This document shows, one piece after another, positions 10,990 to 21,556 of a stretch of DNA of 64,000 bases. The notes beneath the pieces are model-generated. The model was not told where the DNA came from. It made no database searches and was given only the letters and a program-made list of their open reading frames with translations. Source of the DNA: Meandrina meandrites (Eukaryota; Cnidaria; Anthozoa; Scleractinia; Meandrinidae); contig OY855916.1 of NCBI GenBank assembly GCA_963693305.1, forward strand, positions 8,095,501 to 8,159,500. Direction: 5' to 3'. The position numbers were made by a program, and so were the translations under genes. How positions within the stretch are numbered: the first letter of the stretch is position 1; every line of letters begins with the position of its first letter.

Positions 10990-13242
10990 ATGGATATACA
11001 AACCTTGCTAAACAATCTTCATGAAGAAGTATCCTGTTCAGTGTGCATGAACACATTTACTGATCCAAAACAGCTGCCATGTTTACACAGTTTTTGTCTT
11101 CACTGCTTAAACGGGATATTACGAACAAGTGGCCGCAACTATGTGATCTGCTGCCCGGAATGCAGAAGGGAAAGTAGAGTCCCCAGAAGTGGAAATCTTA
11201 ACGACCTGCCAACCAACTTTCGCATCAACAGTTTGCTAGATGTCCTGGCCATCAAAGAGTGCAGTACAACGGGCGTGAAATGTAAAAATTGCGACAAAAG
11301 AAGCGCACAGAGTTTGTACTGCTTTCAGTGTTGTGTATTCTGGTGTGATGATTGTATCACTGGCCACAACATGATACGAGAAAATAAAGAACACCGTGTG
11401 TTGGCGCTTAAAGACTTTCAAGATGAAGACTATGAGAATGTTTTAAAGCGACCAGCATTTTGCCAAAAGAAGCACCATGAAAAAGAACAGCTCAAGTTCT
11501 TTTGCAATGACTGTGAAGTCGCCATTTGCAACACTTGTGTTGTGACACTTCACGAGGGCCACGCAAAGATAATTTTGGAAGAAGCTGCAAATGAACGCAA
11601 GTTGCAAGTGAAATCTGTGATTGAATCGCAAAAGCAAAAAGTGCAACAGAAGAGAAACAAAATCACCAAACTTGATGAAACCAGTGCTCAGATTCAAGAA
11701 AAACTCGCTATCGTGAAACGAAAAGCGCAGAAGTTTGCTGACAAGATGATTGGTGTCATCGAAGCGAAGAAACAGGAAATATTTAATATAGCAGAACGTC
11801 AGGCAGCAGAGTCACTCGAGCGTCTTGTATTTCAAAAGAGCGAGATTGAACACCAAGTGAACACGACCGAGACAGAAATTGGACAAACTGAAACACTTTT
11901 AAAACGAAGCACAAGCGCCGAGATTGTTCAACTACACGACTCGTTAAACACGATCTTTCCAGAAGAAGTCAGTGATGAAACAGAACAAGTGGACTGTGAC
12001 CTTGAAGTTATTCGTCAATTCATTTTCGCAGAAAATGAAACATTAATGGACAAAGCAAACACTGAAGGAATCGGCGAATTTAAAATACTCCTCAGCAAGA
12101 CCAGCGCAAATAAATCACGTGTCGAAGGAAAAGGAAAAATTGAAGCAGTGGTTGGAATTGAAGCACAAATTCTCCTAACAACAAGAAATGTCGAGGGAAA
12201 ACAACATTTCGAAAAGCGAGATTGTGTCACAATACAGATCAGGAATCGTCAAGGCCATGACTGTGCAACAGAAGCGCGAGTCCAAGCCAACAAAAATGGA
12301 ACCTACAACATCAGCTATTTTCCAAAAGAAACTGGAAAATGCGACGCATCAGTGAAGGTAAATGGCGAACATGTGCATGGCAGTCCATTTACTGTTGAAG
12401 TCAAACCCAGACAGTTCAGACCCGTGTTCTCGTTTGGTCAACCAGGGAAGACTGCTGGAATGCTTGGCAGGCCTTGGGGAGTGGCAGTGAATGAACGTAA
12501 TGAAATTGCAGTGACTGAGGTTGGTAACAACAGGATTCAGGTGTTCAGTAGTGATGGAACTGTGTTAAGATCGTTTGGTAAAAAGGGTAATAAACAGGGA
12601 AAATTTAACATCCCTTTCGGGATTGCCTTTGATAAGAATGGAAATATTATAGTGGTTGACTGTGATAACCACCGTGTTCAATGCTTCAGTGAGCAGGGTG
12701 GGCACCTAAACACATTTAGTAGCAAGGGAAGTCTTGATCACCAGCTGAACGCTCCTCACGGTTTATCCTTAGACAGCAACGGGAATGTTATTGTCTCTGA
12801 TGCAAACAATGAACTGATAAAGATATTTCACCCTAATGGTCAGTTTTTACGTAAAATTGGCGTAGAGGGATCTTTCACCTTCCCCTTTCACTGTATCCAA
12901 TATGACAAATATTTTATAGTGTCAGACAGTCATGAACATTGTATTAAGGTTTGTGACAGGGATGGAAATTTTCTGTACAAATTTGGAAAGAAGGGGGAGG
13001 GTGACGGGGAGTTCGATAAACCTCGTTGCTTGTCAGTTAACAAGACAGGACACCTGATGGTGTGTGATGCAGGGAATCACAGGGTTCAGTTGTTTGAACT
13101 AAGTGGAAAGTTTATAACAAAGTTTGGAACAAAAGGGAGCGGGATAGGAGAGTTTAATCGCCCAATCTCTACAGCAGTTCTTAGTGATGGTAGGATAGTT
13201 GTAAGTGATATCAATAATGATCGTATCCAGATTTTTGAGTAG
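10990..13242 (+). CDS. TRIM-NHL protein (RING, B-boxes, filamin, NHL), copy 1
   Basis: An intronless 750-residue TRIM2/TRIM3/TRIM71-type protein, by family a RING E3 ubiquitin ligase whose NHL propeller binds RNA or protein. The RING (Cys16, Cys19, Cys31, His33, Cys36, Cys39, Cys55, Cys58) is a complete C3HC4. B-box 1 spans about 98-135. B-box 2 spans about 158-191 (Cys158, Cys172, Cys175, Cys180, Cys183, His188, His191). A coiled coil follows to about 310, a filamin-type Ig domain at about 383-478 (GSPFTVEVKP near its end) and six NHL repeats from 479 to the C terminus. The start MDIQTLLNN is shared by all three copies and has a good context (atcATGG). It lies on the plus strand inside the intron of a minus-strand ATPAF1 unit. 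The NHL surface differs from its paralogues at loop positions. Activity and ligand are inferred from the family only. Confidence 0.95.
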   Translation: MDIQTLLNNLHEEVSCSVCMNTFTDPKQLPCLHSFCLHCLNGILRTSGRNYVICCPECRRESRVPRSGNLNDLPTNFRINSLLDVLAIKECSTTGVKCKNCDKRSAQSLYCFQCCVFWCDDCITGHNMIRENKEHRVLALKDFQDEDYENVLKRPAFCQKKHHEKEQLKFFCNDCEVAICNTCVVTLHEGHAKIILEEAANERKLQVKSVIESQKQKVQQKRNKITKLDETSAQIQEKLAIVKRKAQKFADKMIGVIEAKKQEIFNIAERQAAESLERLVFQKSEIEHQVNTTETEIGQTETLLKRSTSAEIVQLHDSLNTIFPEEVSDETEQVDCDLEVIRQFIFAENETLMDKANTEGIGEFKILLSKTSANKSRVEGKGKIEAVVGIEAQILLTTRNVEGKQHFEKRDCVTIQIRNRQGHDCATEARVQANKNGTYNISYFPKETGKCDASVKVNGEHVHGSPFTVEVKPRQFRPVFSFGQPGKTAGMLGRPWGVAVNERNEIAVTEVGNNRIQVFSSDGTVLRSFGKKGNKQGKFNIPFGIAFDKNGNIIVVDCDNHRVQCFSEQGGHLNTFSSKGSLDHQLNAPHGLSLDSNGNVIVSDANNELIKIFHPNGQFLRKIGVEGSFTFPFHCIQYDKYFIVSDSHEHCIKVCDRDGNFLYKFGKKGEGDGEFDKPRCLSVNKTGHLMVCDAGNHRVQLFELSGKFITKFGTKGSGIGEFNRPISTAVLSDGRIVVSDINNDRIQIFE

Positions 13243-14350
13243 ATATGACATCCACCTTCTGTAAAAAATATGAATCTTGAAATTACTTATAGTTAGCAGA
13301 TTACCAGAAATATTTGTCACCATTTTTAAGGCCTCGCAGGAGACATTAGCCTTAATAGATTATCTTTAAGAAAGTCTCCATGGAGAAAGTAAAATGACAG
13401 CTGTCAGTTGAAATTTTTCCCGTTAATTAGTTGTTATTATGAAGGTTGAGGGACGTTAGCAGTAAAAAGTTTGAAAATCTGTCTGCTAACCATATACAGA
13501 CCCTCTTCTAACAGTAGCCTGAGATTATACAAATATTACATTCCGTGTTTTGATTGTATAGTTTAAATTTACTAAGGGCGTTTTGAAGTTAGGAAAACTA
13601 AGATGGTGTTGAATTTAAGTGCGATAGTTCCTGTTAGCCACTATTACTTAGAAGTAATTTACACTGCGTGTCACTGAAATATGTCAACTGAGAAACTTGT
13701 AAGCTGAACTGATTGAATGATATCTGTAACAAAACTACTTTTAATAATTCTCTATAGTCAGTTTTACTAAGTAGGCAATGTACTGTTAAATTGGCTGTAA
13801 ATAAACACTGGTTTATATTTAGTTCTGTGAAGTAAGTAAATTTTGGGACAATTTAGTGGTCAATAATATACAACTTTGTAATGAATGGAAATAACAGGTA
13901 GACTAGAGTGTGAATAAACTGTAACAATTTTTCTTAAACCTTGCTTGATTTCTGACAATGCTTGCTGACAAACACTTTAGCAGTAGGGATGTTTAACTCG
14001 ATTGTATAATTAATTGATTAGTAAACATTTTCCCAAATGCAAACAAGGTCAGCGCTGAATTATTTTTCTCATCATTATTCCTTATGTTCCTTCTTAAAGA
14101 AGGGCATTTCCCATAACAAGACAGAAAAATGTGAAATCAAAAGTGTTAAGATTGGTGGAATTACTTTTCCTTGGTGCTGTAAAATTTTGATTAACCTAGG
14201 TTATATTAAATTGGTTCCAGAAAAATTTAATGCTGGGGTTAACCCTGGGGTGGACTAGCATCCCACATGGGGAGGGAGGGGGAGAAATACTCCCACTAAT
14301 GCATTGGAAACCGAACACAATTAATAAGCTCCGCCTTAATGAGCCACTAG
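13243..14350 (+). other. TRIM copy 1 3' flank
   Basis: Non-coding sequence highly similar to the flanks after TRIM copies 2 and 3. It contains polyadenylation-type AATAAA words at about 13,800 and 13,911 and no other gene. The close match shows that the duplicated unit extends well beyond the TRIM coding region. Confidence 0.65.
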
Positions 14351-14525
14351 CAGGGTGTTCATTAGGCATCGGAGATCGGAGAATTCTCCCGGTACTACGT
14401 AGAATTCTCCGGCTAAATTTCAAAGGCCTATACCTATTTTTTATTAAGATGCGGAACCTTTAGAAATCATTCTCCGGTTAAATGACACTATTCTCCTGCT
14501 ATTACAATTCTTAATGAAAACCCTG
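14351..14525. mobile_element. hAT-like MITE, 175 bp
   Basis: Ends CAGGGTGTTCATTA and TAATGAAAACCCTG form a short terminal inverted repeat. The flanks cactag and cgctag look like a target duplication with one change. The paralogous site in unit 3 (near 53,240, gagccactaggcttg) is empty. CAGGG termini are typical of hAT-derived elements. Confidence 0.75.
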
Positions 14526-14690
14526 CGCTAGGCTTGAATGCAGACTTTTTCATCTTGGGAAAGTCCAGCAAGTTTCAACGTTTGTTGTTGAGCAAGTGAT
14601 TCTGAGCTTATATGTGGGATATGGTGAAATAAAACTGGACCAGAATATAATAAAACTATTCATCAAATCAGCAGTGTTTCCATTACTAAC

Positions 14691-14735
14691 CTGTCCAATT
14701 TCTTCTGCATTTTTGTCCACAATGGAGCTCAGTGT
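14691..14735 (-). CDS. ATPAF1: ATPAF1-like middle exon, unit 1
   Basis: A 45-nt minus-strand exon between tttgcag and gttagtaat, reading TLSSIVDKNAEEIGQ in phase 0. It matches the conserved ATPAF1 segment that begins TLSSI and ends AEEI.Q, immediately before the IW motif. The same exon is at 53,400-53,444, and a broken version is at 38,742-38,793. Compared with the broken copy it lacks 12 nt (four codons) but stays in frame. In this unit the next exons are missing, so it is probably a relic. Confidence 0.7.
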
Positions 14736-15202
14736 CTGCAAATTGAAAGAACATTTTCACAGGTTATTTTTAACAAATAACAGTGTACAGTCAGGCATAA
14801 TCTAAGACTGTGAAAATCATGACTTAAACCTTTTACTAAATCAATTAGAAACAAATTTTTCCAGATTTACACATACTTAAGCTGCAAAATAATTGAAAAA
14901 TAAAATTATTGTTCCCCATAACATGAGCTAGTGCTGAAGGCACAAGCTTATAGCTGGGGAAAGGGGGCAAATCTGGGGTCATGCTCTCCCGGGAAATGTT
15001 TTACATTAATTTTCTGACTTCTTCAAGTGCCATTTGTGGGTATTTTGGGTTAATCAGAAAGAAATTGATTGATTAGTTTACAGTAATCATATGTGTAACT
15101 CTCCTCTAACATTTGTGATTTTACTAAATAAATCTAATATATCAACAGCAGCTCATTATTTATATTGTAATTTAAATCAAAACTAGAAAACATTTTGCTC
15201 AC

Positions 15203-15268
15203 CTTCGGTCAATATATTAAAGAAGCTTCTCCACTTGATGATAAAAGATCGTTTCCGAGAAGTGATTT
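15203..15268 (-). other. possible additional exon upstream of the TLSSI exon
   Basis: A 66-nt minus-strand segment with a good acceptor (tttttaattcag) and donor (gtgagc), open in one frame (ITSRKRSFIIKWRSFFNIL) whose phase fits after exon 1. It is conserved with intact splice sites at 53,918-53,983. It does not end in the phase needed by the TLSSI exon and I do not recognise the peptide, so this is only a candidate. Confidence 0.3.
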
Positions 15269-15544
15269 CTGAATTAAAAAAGCATATTTATAAAGATAAG
15301 AAAAAGCAAACGTTTTCTACTGGTATTACAGAAGTACAGGAATATATTTATTTTGGCACCTGAAGGACCGAATGATATTTTCAACAACAACAATCTTTAA
15401 CACTACTAACAGGTCCCATCACACTGTTACAAGGTCCAACCATTTGCATAACAAGGCTTTACAGTAATGGTAGTGAACATGTTTGAAGGCAGTGACTAGC
15501 AAAAAATCATATTTTGAAAATGTGTGGTTCCAGAAAATGTCCAT

Positions 15545-15740
15545 ACCCACAAGGCATGGTGGCCTGATGGTTTGCACAATTATGAACTTTGGATCAAGTA
15601 TTACAGGTTTAAGGCCTGGCCGGGTCACTACATTATGTTCTTGGGCAATACACTTTACTCTGACAGTGCCCCTGGAGGATTATAAAAGGCTACTGGTGAG
15701 ATTAATACTGGGAGTTAACTCTATGATGGGCTAGCATTCT
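15545..15740 (+). repeat. tRNA-related SINE-like sequence
   Basis: It contains A-box- and B-box-like words (GGCCTGATGGTTTG; GGTTTAAGGCCTGG) and then GTTCTTGGGCAATACACTTT, a block seen in animal SINE bodies. Related copies are at 23,520-23,640, 54,270-54,450 and 55,280-55,400. It does not fold as a functional tRNA. Confidence 0.5.
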
Positions 15741-15915
15741 ATCCAGGAGGGATAAGAAATACACAAATGCACTCCTAGTCACTTAACAGTGTGAAAACCA
15801 AGAAGAGCTTTGGCTCCTGGGGGTACATGGGATTTCAAGTGATGGGGTTGATCAAAGGATTTTTTGGGTTTGAAATTTTTAATTCCAGTATTTTTTGGGT
15901 TATGGTAAGAAAATT

Positions 15916-17401
15916 GGCGTCCTATAACCCTCCTCAACACGGATTACAAAATTGCAGCAAAGGCTATTGCAAATCGTTTTAAGACCGTGCTTCCAAAACT
16001 TATAAACAATGACCAGACAGGTTTTATGAAAGGAAGGTTCATTGGTGAAAATACACGACTTATTGATGGCATCATCCAATACGCTGCACAGCACAATACC
16101 CCAGGTCTTCTGCTTTTCATAGATTTTGAAAAAGCCTTTGATTCACTTGAATGGCCCTTCATTCAGGATACATTGCGCTTCTTTGGCTTCGGCCCATCAA
16201 TCATCAATTGGGTACGGACGTTTTACTGTAGAATTGAAAGTTGTGTTCTCAACAATGGTTGGTCAAGCAGTCTTTTCCAACCGCATAGAGGTGTTAGGCA
16301 AGGCTGCCCCCTTTCGCCGTATTTGTTCATCCTAACAGCGGAGGTATTGGCCAAGACAATCCAAAATAATAGGAGCATAAAGGGTTTCTATGTTGGTAAT
16401 AACGAAGTTAAGATAAGTCAATACGCGGATGACATTACTCTTATCCTAGATGGGTCAAGGGAGTCCCTTCTCGCAGCTCTGCAAACTTTAGATGATTTCA
16501 GCAAGATATCCGGCCTCAGGCTCAATGCTGGCAAAACGGAAGCTCTTTGGATCGGCTCTAAGATTGGACAAGAAAAAATTTCTGAGCCAGAAAAGGACTT
16601 AAAATGGCCAAAATACAAGGTTAAAGCGCTTGGTTTATGGCTGTCAACTGATCCGGATCTAGCGAAAACCCTGAACTATAAAGAGAAAACTGAAAAAATT
16701 AGAAAGCTATTAAGTTGTTGGAAATATCGTAGGCTCACGCTGCTAGGGAAAATCACCATGCTTAAATCACTGATCGCATCACAATTGGTTTACTTATTTG
16801 TGCCATTGCCTTCTAACCATTATGCTATAAAAGAATTAAACGACATGTTTTATTATTTTCTATGGAATGGTAAGGGCGACAAAATAAAGAGAAAAGTTAT
16901 GATTAATGAACCCAGAAATGGAGGTCTGAAAATGATAGATCTCTGTTCTTTCAACAAATCTCTCAAAACAACATGGGTGAAAAAATACTTAGACACGACA
17001 AACAATGGAAAGTGGACGCTCCTCTTCGATGATGAACTTAAGAACTATAGCTGCGAAAACCTTTTCCGCTGCAACCTTAATATTAAAGACGCAAAAGAAG
17101 TGATTAAGGTCACGGATCCCCTCCTTAAGGAGATATTAGAATATTGGACCGAAGCAAACTTTGAACGCCAGATAACTTCTGAAATCAACTTTAGAGAACA
17201 GGGACTATGGTTTAACTCGTTAATAAGAATTGCTAATAAGCCAATATTTTTTAAAGAGTGGTCGGAAAAAGGTATAACAAAAGTTAAAGATCTTCAAATG
17301 ACAGGAACTAACAGATTTTTGCCTCTCAATGCTCTTGCCTCAAAATATGACATAAAGCCACGTCCTCTCGGTTTCTACGGTTTAGTATCAGCTGTAAAAT
17401 C
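15916..17401 (+). pseudogene. L1/Tx1-like LINE ORF2, 5'-truncated outer element (first part)
   Basis: This is the reverse transcriptase of an L1-group non-LTR retrotransposon, starting inside the RT domain (RPITLLNTDYKIAAKAIANR) and continuing openly through motif A (FIDFEKAFDSLEW), GVRQGCPLSPYLF and the catalytic SQYADDITLILDG. The element inserted into unit 1: 'aagaaaatt' (15,907-15,915) is repeated at 22,488-22,496, and unit 3 (near 54,630) has the empty site. It is interrupted at 17,401 by a second LINE in reverse orientation and resumes near 21,557. Endonuclease and ORF1 are missing through 5' truncation. The frame has no stop before the interruption, so the copy is young. Confidence 0.9.
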
Positions 17402-17785
17402 TTTTTTTTTTTTTTTTTTTTTTTTATTGCAAAACACAGGGAAAAAAACAACTTACAGTTCAGCTACTTACATTACTTATGGGACAATTACCTACATCAC
17501 TTACTGGATAATTACTAACAATACAATTACTTACATTACTTACACTACAATAAGTTACATTGTATTAATTAATTAATTAATTAATTAACTAATTAATTAA
17601 AAAGAATACTTCCTACTTACATACAATACACGTTACTTACAATACTAACAAGTGCAACACTTGCTAAGGTTGACCTACAGTACAATAATATCCGTGCACA
17701 GTGTTAGCCTTAGGGTTTTCTTCATTTTTTTTACAGTTGCTTGTTGGTAAATACGTTTAATTATAATTATCACCCACTTAGATTT

Positions 17786-20506
17786 CTAAAGATTATCATT
17801 TGACGCTGCTCCAGTTTTGAGGCTGTTGTAACATGCCAGAAAGACAGAGAAATGTTTCATTTCAGGGAGCAAGTTGCGTGTCCTACAGGACCATATATAA
17901 TATCTCGCCACAAGAAGATTAAAATTAAGTTTCTGTTTATTCTTTGATTTGTCTGGCCTTAGGCCTAAGACTATATTTAAAGAAAGGTTGTATGTTCTCA
18001 ACGCAAGATTTTGGCTTACAAGAAGCTCCTTAAAGTTTTGCCAGAAGGTAGAGACAACTCTACAGGACCAGAAAAGATGAATTAGGCTTTCCTTCTCAGT
18101 TTTGCAGAAACTGCAGAGATCGTTATCTTTTATTCCTACTTTTTTAAGAAAATCATTAGTCGCCAGTCGTCTATGCAGCAATTTGAATTGAAATACAATT
18201 AGTTTTGTAGATTTTGTACACTGAAAAGATAGCTGGTACGCCGCACTCCAGTCTATTGGTTCATGGGCTTCAAAGGCACAATCCGTAGCCCATTTTTCTT
18301 GACTCTTGGTTGGACACCTTTGTTTAAGACCAATTATTTTTTTATAGGCCTGTCTGCTTGGTTTACTTGCTTTCATAAATTTCGTATAAAAGCTTTCGTA
18401 TTGTATATTTGTATTATTGTGTAAAGGTACTTTGATTTTTTTCATAGCGGATAACAGCCCATAAAAAGCAAGATAATTTGTTTCAGTGATACCATACCGA
18501 TCTTTGAATTCAGAAAAGGATAGAAAGGTGTCTGAATCTTTCATCAAATGCGAAACCCTGTTAATCCCTTTTTGCTGCCATTTTTTGTAGAAGATTGGTC
18601 TGTTATCAATTCTTATAAGGGAGTTGTGCCAAAGGCTCTGAGAGCGAAAATGGTCTGTATTATTCTCGTAAGTGATTTCAGTCCAGATATTTAAGATTTC
18701 CACAATAAATTGATAGGATAAATTGACATACTTTGACAAGTCTTTTTTGCTAAGGTTGCCGCTGAAAAAGGCTCTGCCACCATAGTTCCGGAGTTCTAAG
18801 TCAAAAAAAAGTTTCCATTTTCCGTGATTGTTTACATCAGTATATTTTTTGACCCAGGTAGTTTTCAATCCTTTATTGAAGGATTCAATATCAATCATTT
18901 TTAAGCCGCCTTTTTCATAGTCATTAATCATTACTTCCCTCTTGATTTTGTCACCTTTGCTGTTCCATAAGAAATCATAGAAGAGCCTATTGATTTCCCT
19001 TAAGACACGGTAATTAGTCGTGAGGGGAGACAAAATGTATACAAGTTGGGACGCAATTAAACTTTTTAGAACAGTGATTTTGCCAAAAAGGGTAAGTCGA
19101 CAACACTCCCAACAGCTTAGGCTATTTTTTATTTTTATCAATTTTTCGTTGTAGTTCAGCTCTACTGTTAGGTCAGAGTTAGTCGAGAACCATACTCCAA
19201 GAGCTTTGGTCTTTCCTTTAACCCATTTTAGGTCTCTTTCTGGGCATAATTTGTCTTCTTTTTCGGCATTAGCACCGATCCAAAGGGCTTCCGTCTTTTT
19301 ATTATTTAATTTAAGGCCAGATATCCGTTGAAAATTATCCAATATATGCAGAGAAGATGTAAGAGATTCCTTGGAACCATCGAGTATTAAAGTGGTGTCA
19401 TCTGCATACTGACTAATTTTTATTTCATTTCCATTCACAAAGATGCCTTTGACATTTTGGTTTTTCCTGATTGCATCCGCTAGAACCTCAACACAGAGAA
19501 TAAAAAGATACGGAGAAAGGGGGCAGCCCTGCCTTACTCCTCTTTCGAGCTTAAAAAAGTCTAGCTCTTCTTCCCGTTTTAAAATTTTAGCTTTTTTGGC
19601 AACTGCATATTTTAATGATTGTTCTCGGATTTTCATTTTTATCATCTCCCACAATAAGGCGTGGTTCACAGTGTCATCATTTTGATATTCTTCTTTAACA
19701 GCTTGGATTGTTGATTTTATTTGGTTAACGTATTCAATTTCGTTCAAGAAAGAAGTATTAAGTTTCCAAAACCCTGGTCCTCTTGGATTCGAATGAACAG
19801 CTATACTGATATCGATCATTGAGTGGTCTGTTTTGTATCCTGTCAAAATATCGGCGCGCATAACATTACACATTAAGCTTTGGCTAACAAGAAAGAAGTC
19901 TAGTCGGCATTGAATTTCGGGTTTCCGTCGGCGCCAAGTGTATCTCAGGGAATCGGGATGTAGCACTCTCCAAGCATCAATTAAATCTAAGTTTTCCATA
20001 AATTCCTGAACGATCCTAACTGAATTATTGTGTGTTCTTGCGACGCCGCCTTTCTTGTCTTTATCTAAATTAAGCACTAAGTTGAAATCGCCACCAATAA
20101 CTACTTCTTCACATTGAAAATCTAATAAATGCTCAAAGAAGCCTTCGAAGAAAGCCGCGTCATCGTCGTTGGGAGCGTAAATGGTGACCAGCGTTATATA
20201 CTTTTGGTTGGTTTGGATGTCACAAATAATGAATCGTCCATTAGGATCACAGTAAACTCGTTTCATTTCGAAATCGAATGTATTATTGAATAGAATTGCA
20301 ACTCCTGCCTTAGCGCCTGTACAGCAACTAAAAAAGGATTTGTACCCCCATTCTGCCGACCACATAGTGGACGTGCTCTCGCAGCAATGGACTTCTTGTA
20401 GAAAATAAATAGAGCTGTTTTTTGCCCTGAGCCAAGAGAACATTTCCCTTCTCTTTAGCATGTCTCCCAAGCCTCTTACATTAAGAGAACATATTTTAAG
20501 CTCCAT
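17786..20506 (-). CDS. LINE ORF2 with in-frame internal deletion (EN + partial RT)
   Basis: A 906-residue frame. It begins MELKICSLNVRGLGD and has all the expected APE-type endonuclease motifs: LQEVHC, IYAPNDDD, GGDFNLV and TDHSMI, within about the first 240 residues. RT then starts abruptly at ERGVRQGCPLSPYLF (about residue 318) and has SQYADDTTLILDG near 366. Motif A (the FIDFEKAFDS block seen in the outer element) and the RT fingers are missing, though the reading frame is preserved. The tail carries the C-x2-C...H-x4-C cluster (LCSFCKTEKESLIHLFWSC). L1/Tx1-type ORF2 proteins are usually around 1,250 residues. RT activity is not expected because a catalytic Asp is lost, whereas the endonuclease looks complete. 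Confidence 0.9.
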   Translation of the reverse strand: MELKICSLNVRGLGDMLKRREMFSWLRAKNSSIYFLQEVHCCESTSTMWSAEWGYKSFFSCCTGAKAGVAILFNNTFDFEMKRVYCDPNGRFIICDIQTNQKYITLVTIYAPNDDDAAFFEGFFEHLLDFQCEEVVIGGDFNLVLNLDKDKKGGVARTHNNSVRIVQEFMENLDLIDAWRVLHPDSLRYTWRRRKPEIQCRLDFFLVSQSLMCNVMRADILTGYKTDHSMIDISIAVHSNPRGPGFWKLNTSFLNEIEYVNQIKSTIQAVKEEYQNDDTVNHALLWEMIKMKIREQSLKYAVAKKAKILKREEELDFFKLERGVRQGCPLSPYLFILCVEVLADAIRKNQNVKGIFVNGNEIKISQYADDTTLILDGSKESLTSSLHILDNFQRISGLKLNNKKTEALWIGANAEKEDKLCPERDLKWVKGKTKALGVWFSTNSDLTVELNYNEKLIKIKNSLSCWECCRLTLFGKITVLKSLIASQLVYILSPLTTNYRVLREINRLFYDFLWNSKGDKIKREVMINDYEKGGLKMIDIESFNKGLKTTWVKKYTDVNNHGKWKLFFDLELRNYGGRAFFSGNLSKKDLSKYVNLSYQFIVEILNIWTEITYENNTDHFRSQSLWHNSLIRIDNRPIFYKKWQQKGINRVSHLMKDSDTFLSFSEFKDRYGITETNYLAFYGLLSAMKKIKVPLHNNTNIQYESFYTKFMKASKPSRQAYKKIIGLKQRCPTKSQEKWATDCAFEAHEPIDWSAAYQLSFQCTKSTKLIVFQFKLLHRRLATNDFLKKVGIKDNDLCSFCKTEKESLIHLFWSCRVVSTFWQNFKELLVSQNLALRTYNLSLNIVLGLRPDKSKNKQKLNFNLLVARYYIWSCRTRNLLPEMKHFSVFLACYNSLKTGAASNDNL

Positions 20507-21018
20507 GTATCCTTAAAGTGTCTTATAAAAATACAGATTATTCTTGGGAGCAGCTGAAGTGTCACAACCATGTTGAAGATAATGCAGGTGTTTGAAATTA
20601 ACGGTTTTCTATAATAATCCTTGAATAAGCTAATTCTGTATATAAATGGGAGCTTCCAAACATTGGAAGCAAATACTGATCTAAAAGCTAACCACAAGAC
20701 ACACTCATACAGAGCGACTATAACAAGTATAAAGCTCGGACAACCTAACACATAATTACAAAACAAAAAGCTAAGAAAGAATATTGACTGCTTACCTACC
20801 CAGTGCATCGAAGTTTTTGTTTGGGCAGTTTTACACCATCAGTAAATAGCGTGTTTGATGTTCTGCTCCTTTTGTGGCGGCTAAAGATGTAATTAATTCG
20901 TCTTGTTTTTGCAGCTTATCGAGCTTGTGTTTAGTAGAAATTTAAGTGACAAGTATTAGGTGAGAAAAGGCATGCAAAAAAGTAACCTGTCCAAAATCTA
21001 CATATGTAAATTTGAAAA

Positions 21019-21554
21019 TTAAGCGAAAGGCTTTTCTTGAGAAATAAATTTTCCATCAATATATAATCTGTCCAGATATTTCTTAATGAAAAACGCTGTG
21101 TGACCCTTCTTCCTTGCATCTTTAAGTTTATCTCGCTGTTTTTTCCTTAAGTCATAAAGTTCCTTTGGAATATCATCGAAGACGGAGAAATCTTTTCCCT
21201 TCAGATGCTTGCGGGCTTGTGACATAACTTCTTCTCTATCAGTGTAGCGCAGAAATCTAGCAATAATTGGTCTAGGACCTTTATCATTTGGCTTACCCAG
21301 ACGGTGGATCCTTTGGAACTCTATCCTGTCTCTAGCGTTGCTGATCTTCAACTCTTGCTCCAGAAAGTTATACATGACTTGCTTCGTGTCTTCGGTCATA
21401 TGCGGCGAACCATCCATATTCGCGTCTCCGGTGTCTTCGGCGACGTTACTTGTATTTTCCTCTATTCCGAAGAACTTTAAATTTTCTCTCCTATTGTAAG
21501 TTTCAAAGTACAGCAGGTTCATTTTGAGTTTCTCTGCTTCTAGTTTTACAGCCG
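21019..21554 (-). pseudogene. LINE ORF1 (L1 ORF1p-like), 5'-truncated
   Basis: An open frame of at least 167 residues resembling the RRM and C-terminal domains of L1 ORF1p, the RNA-binding nucleic acid chaperone of L1 elements. Typical blocks are YNRRENLKFFGIEE at the RRM start, RIHRLGK, GPRPIIARFLRYTDREEVM and the C-terminal DIPKELYDLRKKQRDKLKDA. The upstream coiled coil is cut off (only KLEAEKLK precedes the first Met). It lies about 0.5 kb upstream of ORF2 in the same orientation, the usual L1 layout. Confidence 0.85.
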
Positions 21555-21556
21555 TC

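Larger units (their letters stand above)
17402..21556 (-). mobile_element. inner L1-like LINE inserted in the outer LINE
   Basis: A related element in the opposite orientation. Its poly(A) tail appears as 24 T at 17,402-17,425, followed by the 3' UTR, ORF2 (17,786-20,506), a spacer and a partial ORF1 (21,019-21,522 and beyond). Its 5' end lies inside the ORF1 coiled-coil region at about 21,556, where the outer element's frame resumes (TCTTCGTAAAACC). I could not find a convincing target duplication. The UTR next to the tail holds a run of ATTA/ACTTAC simple sequence. Confidence 0.88.
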
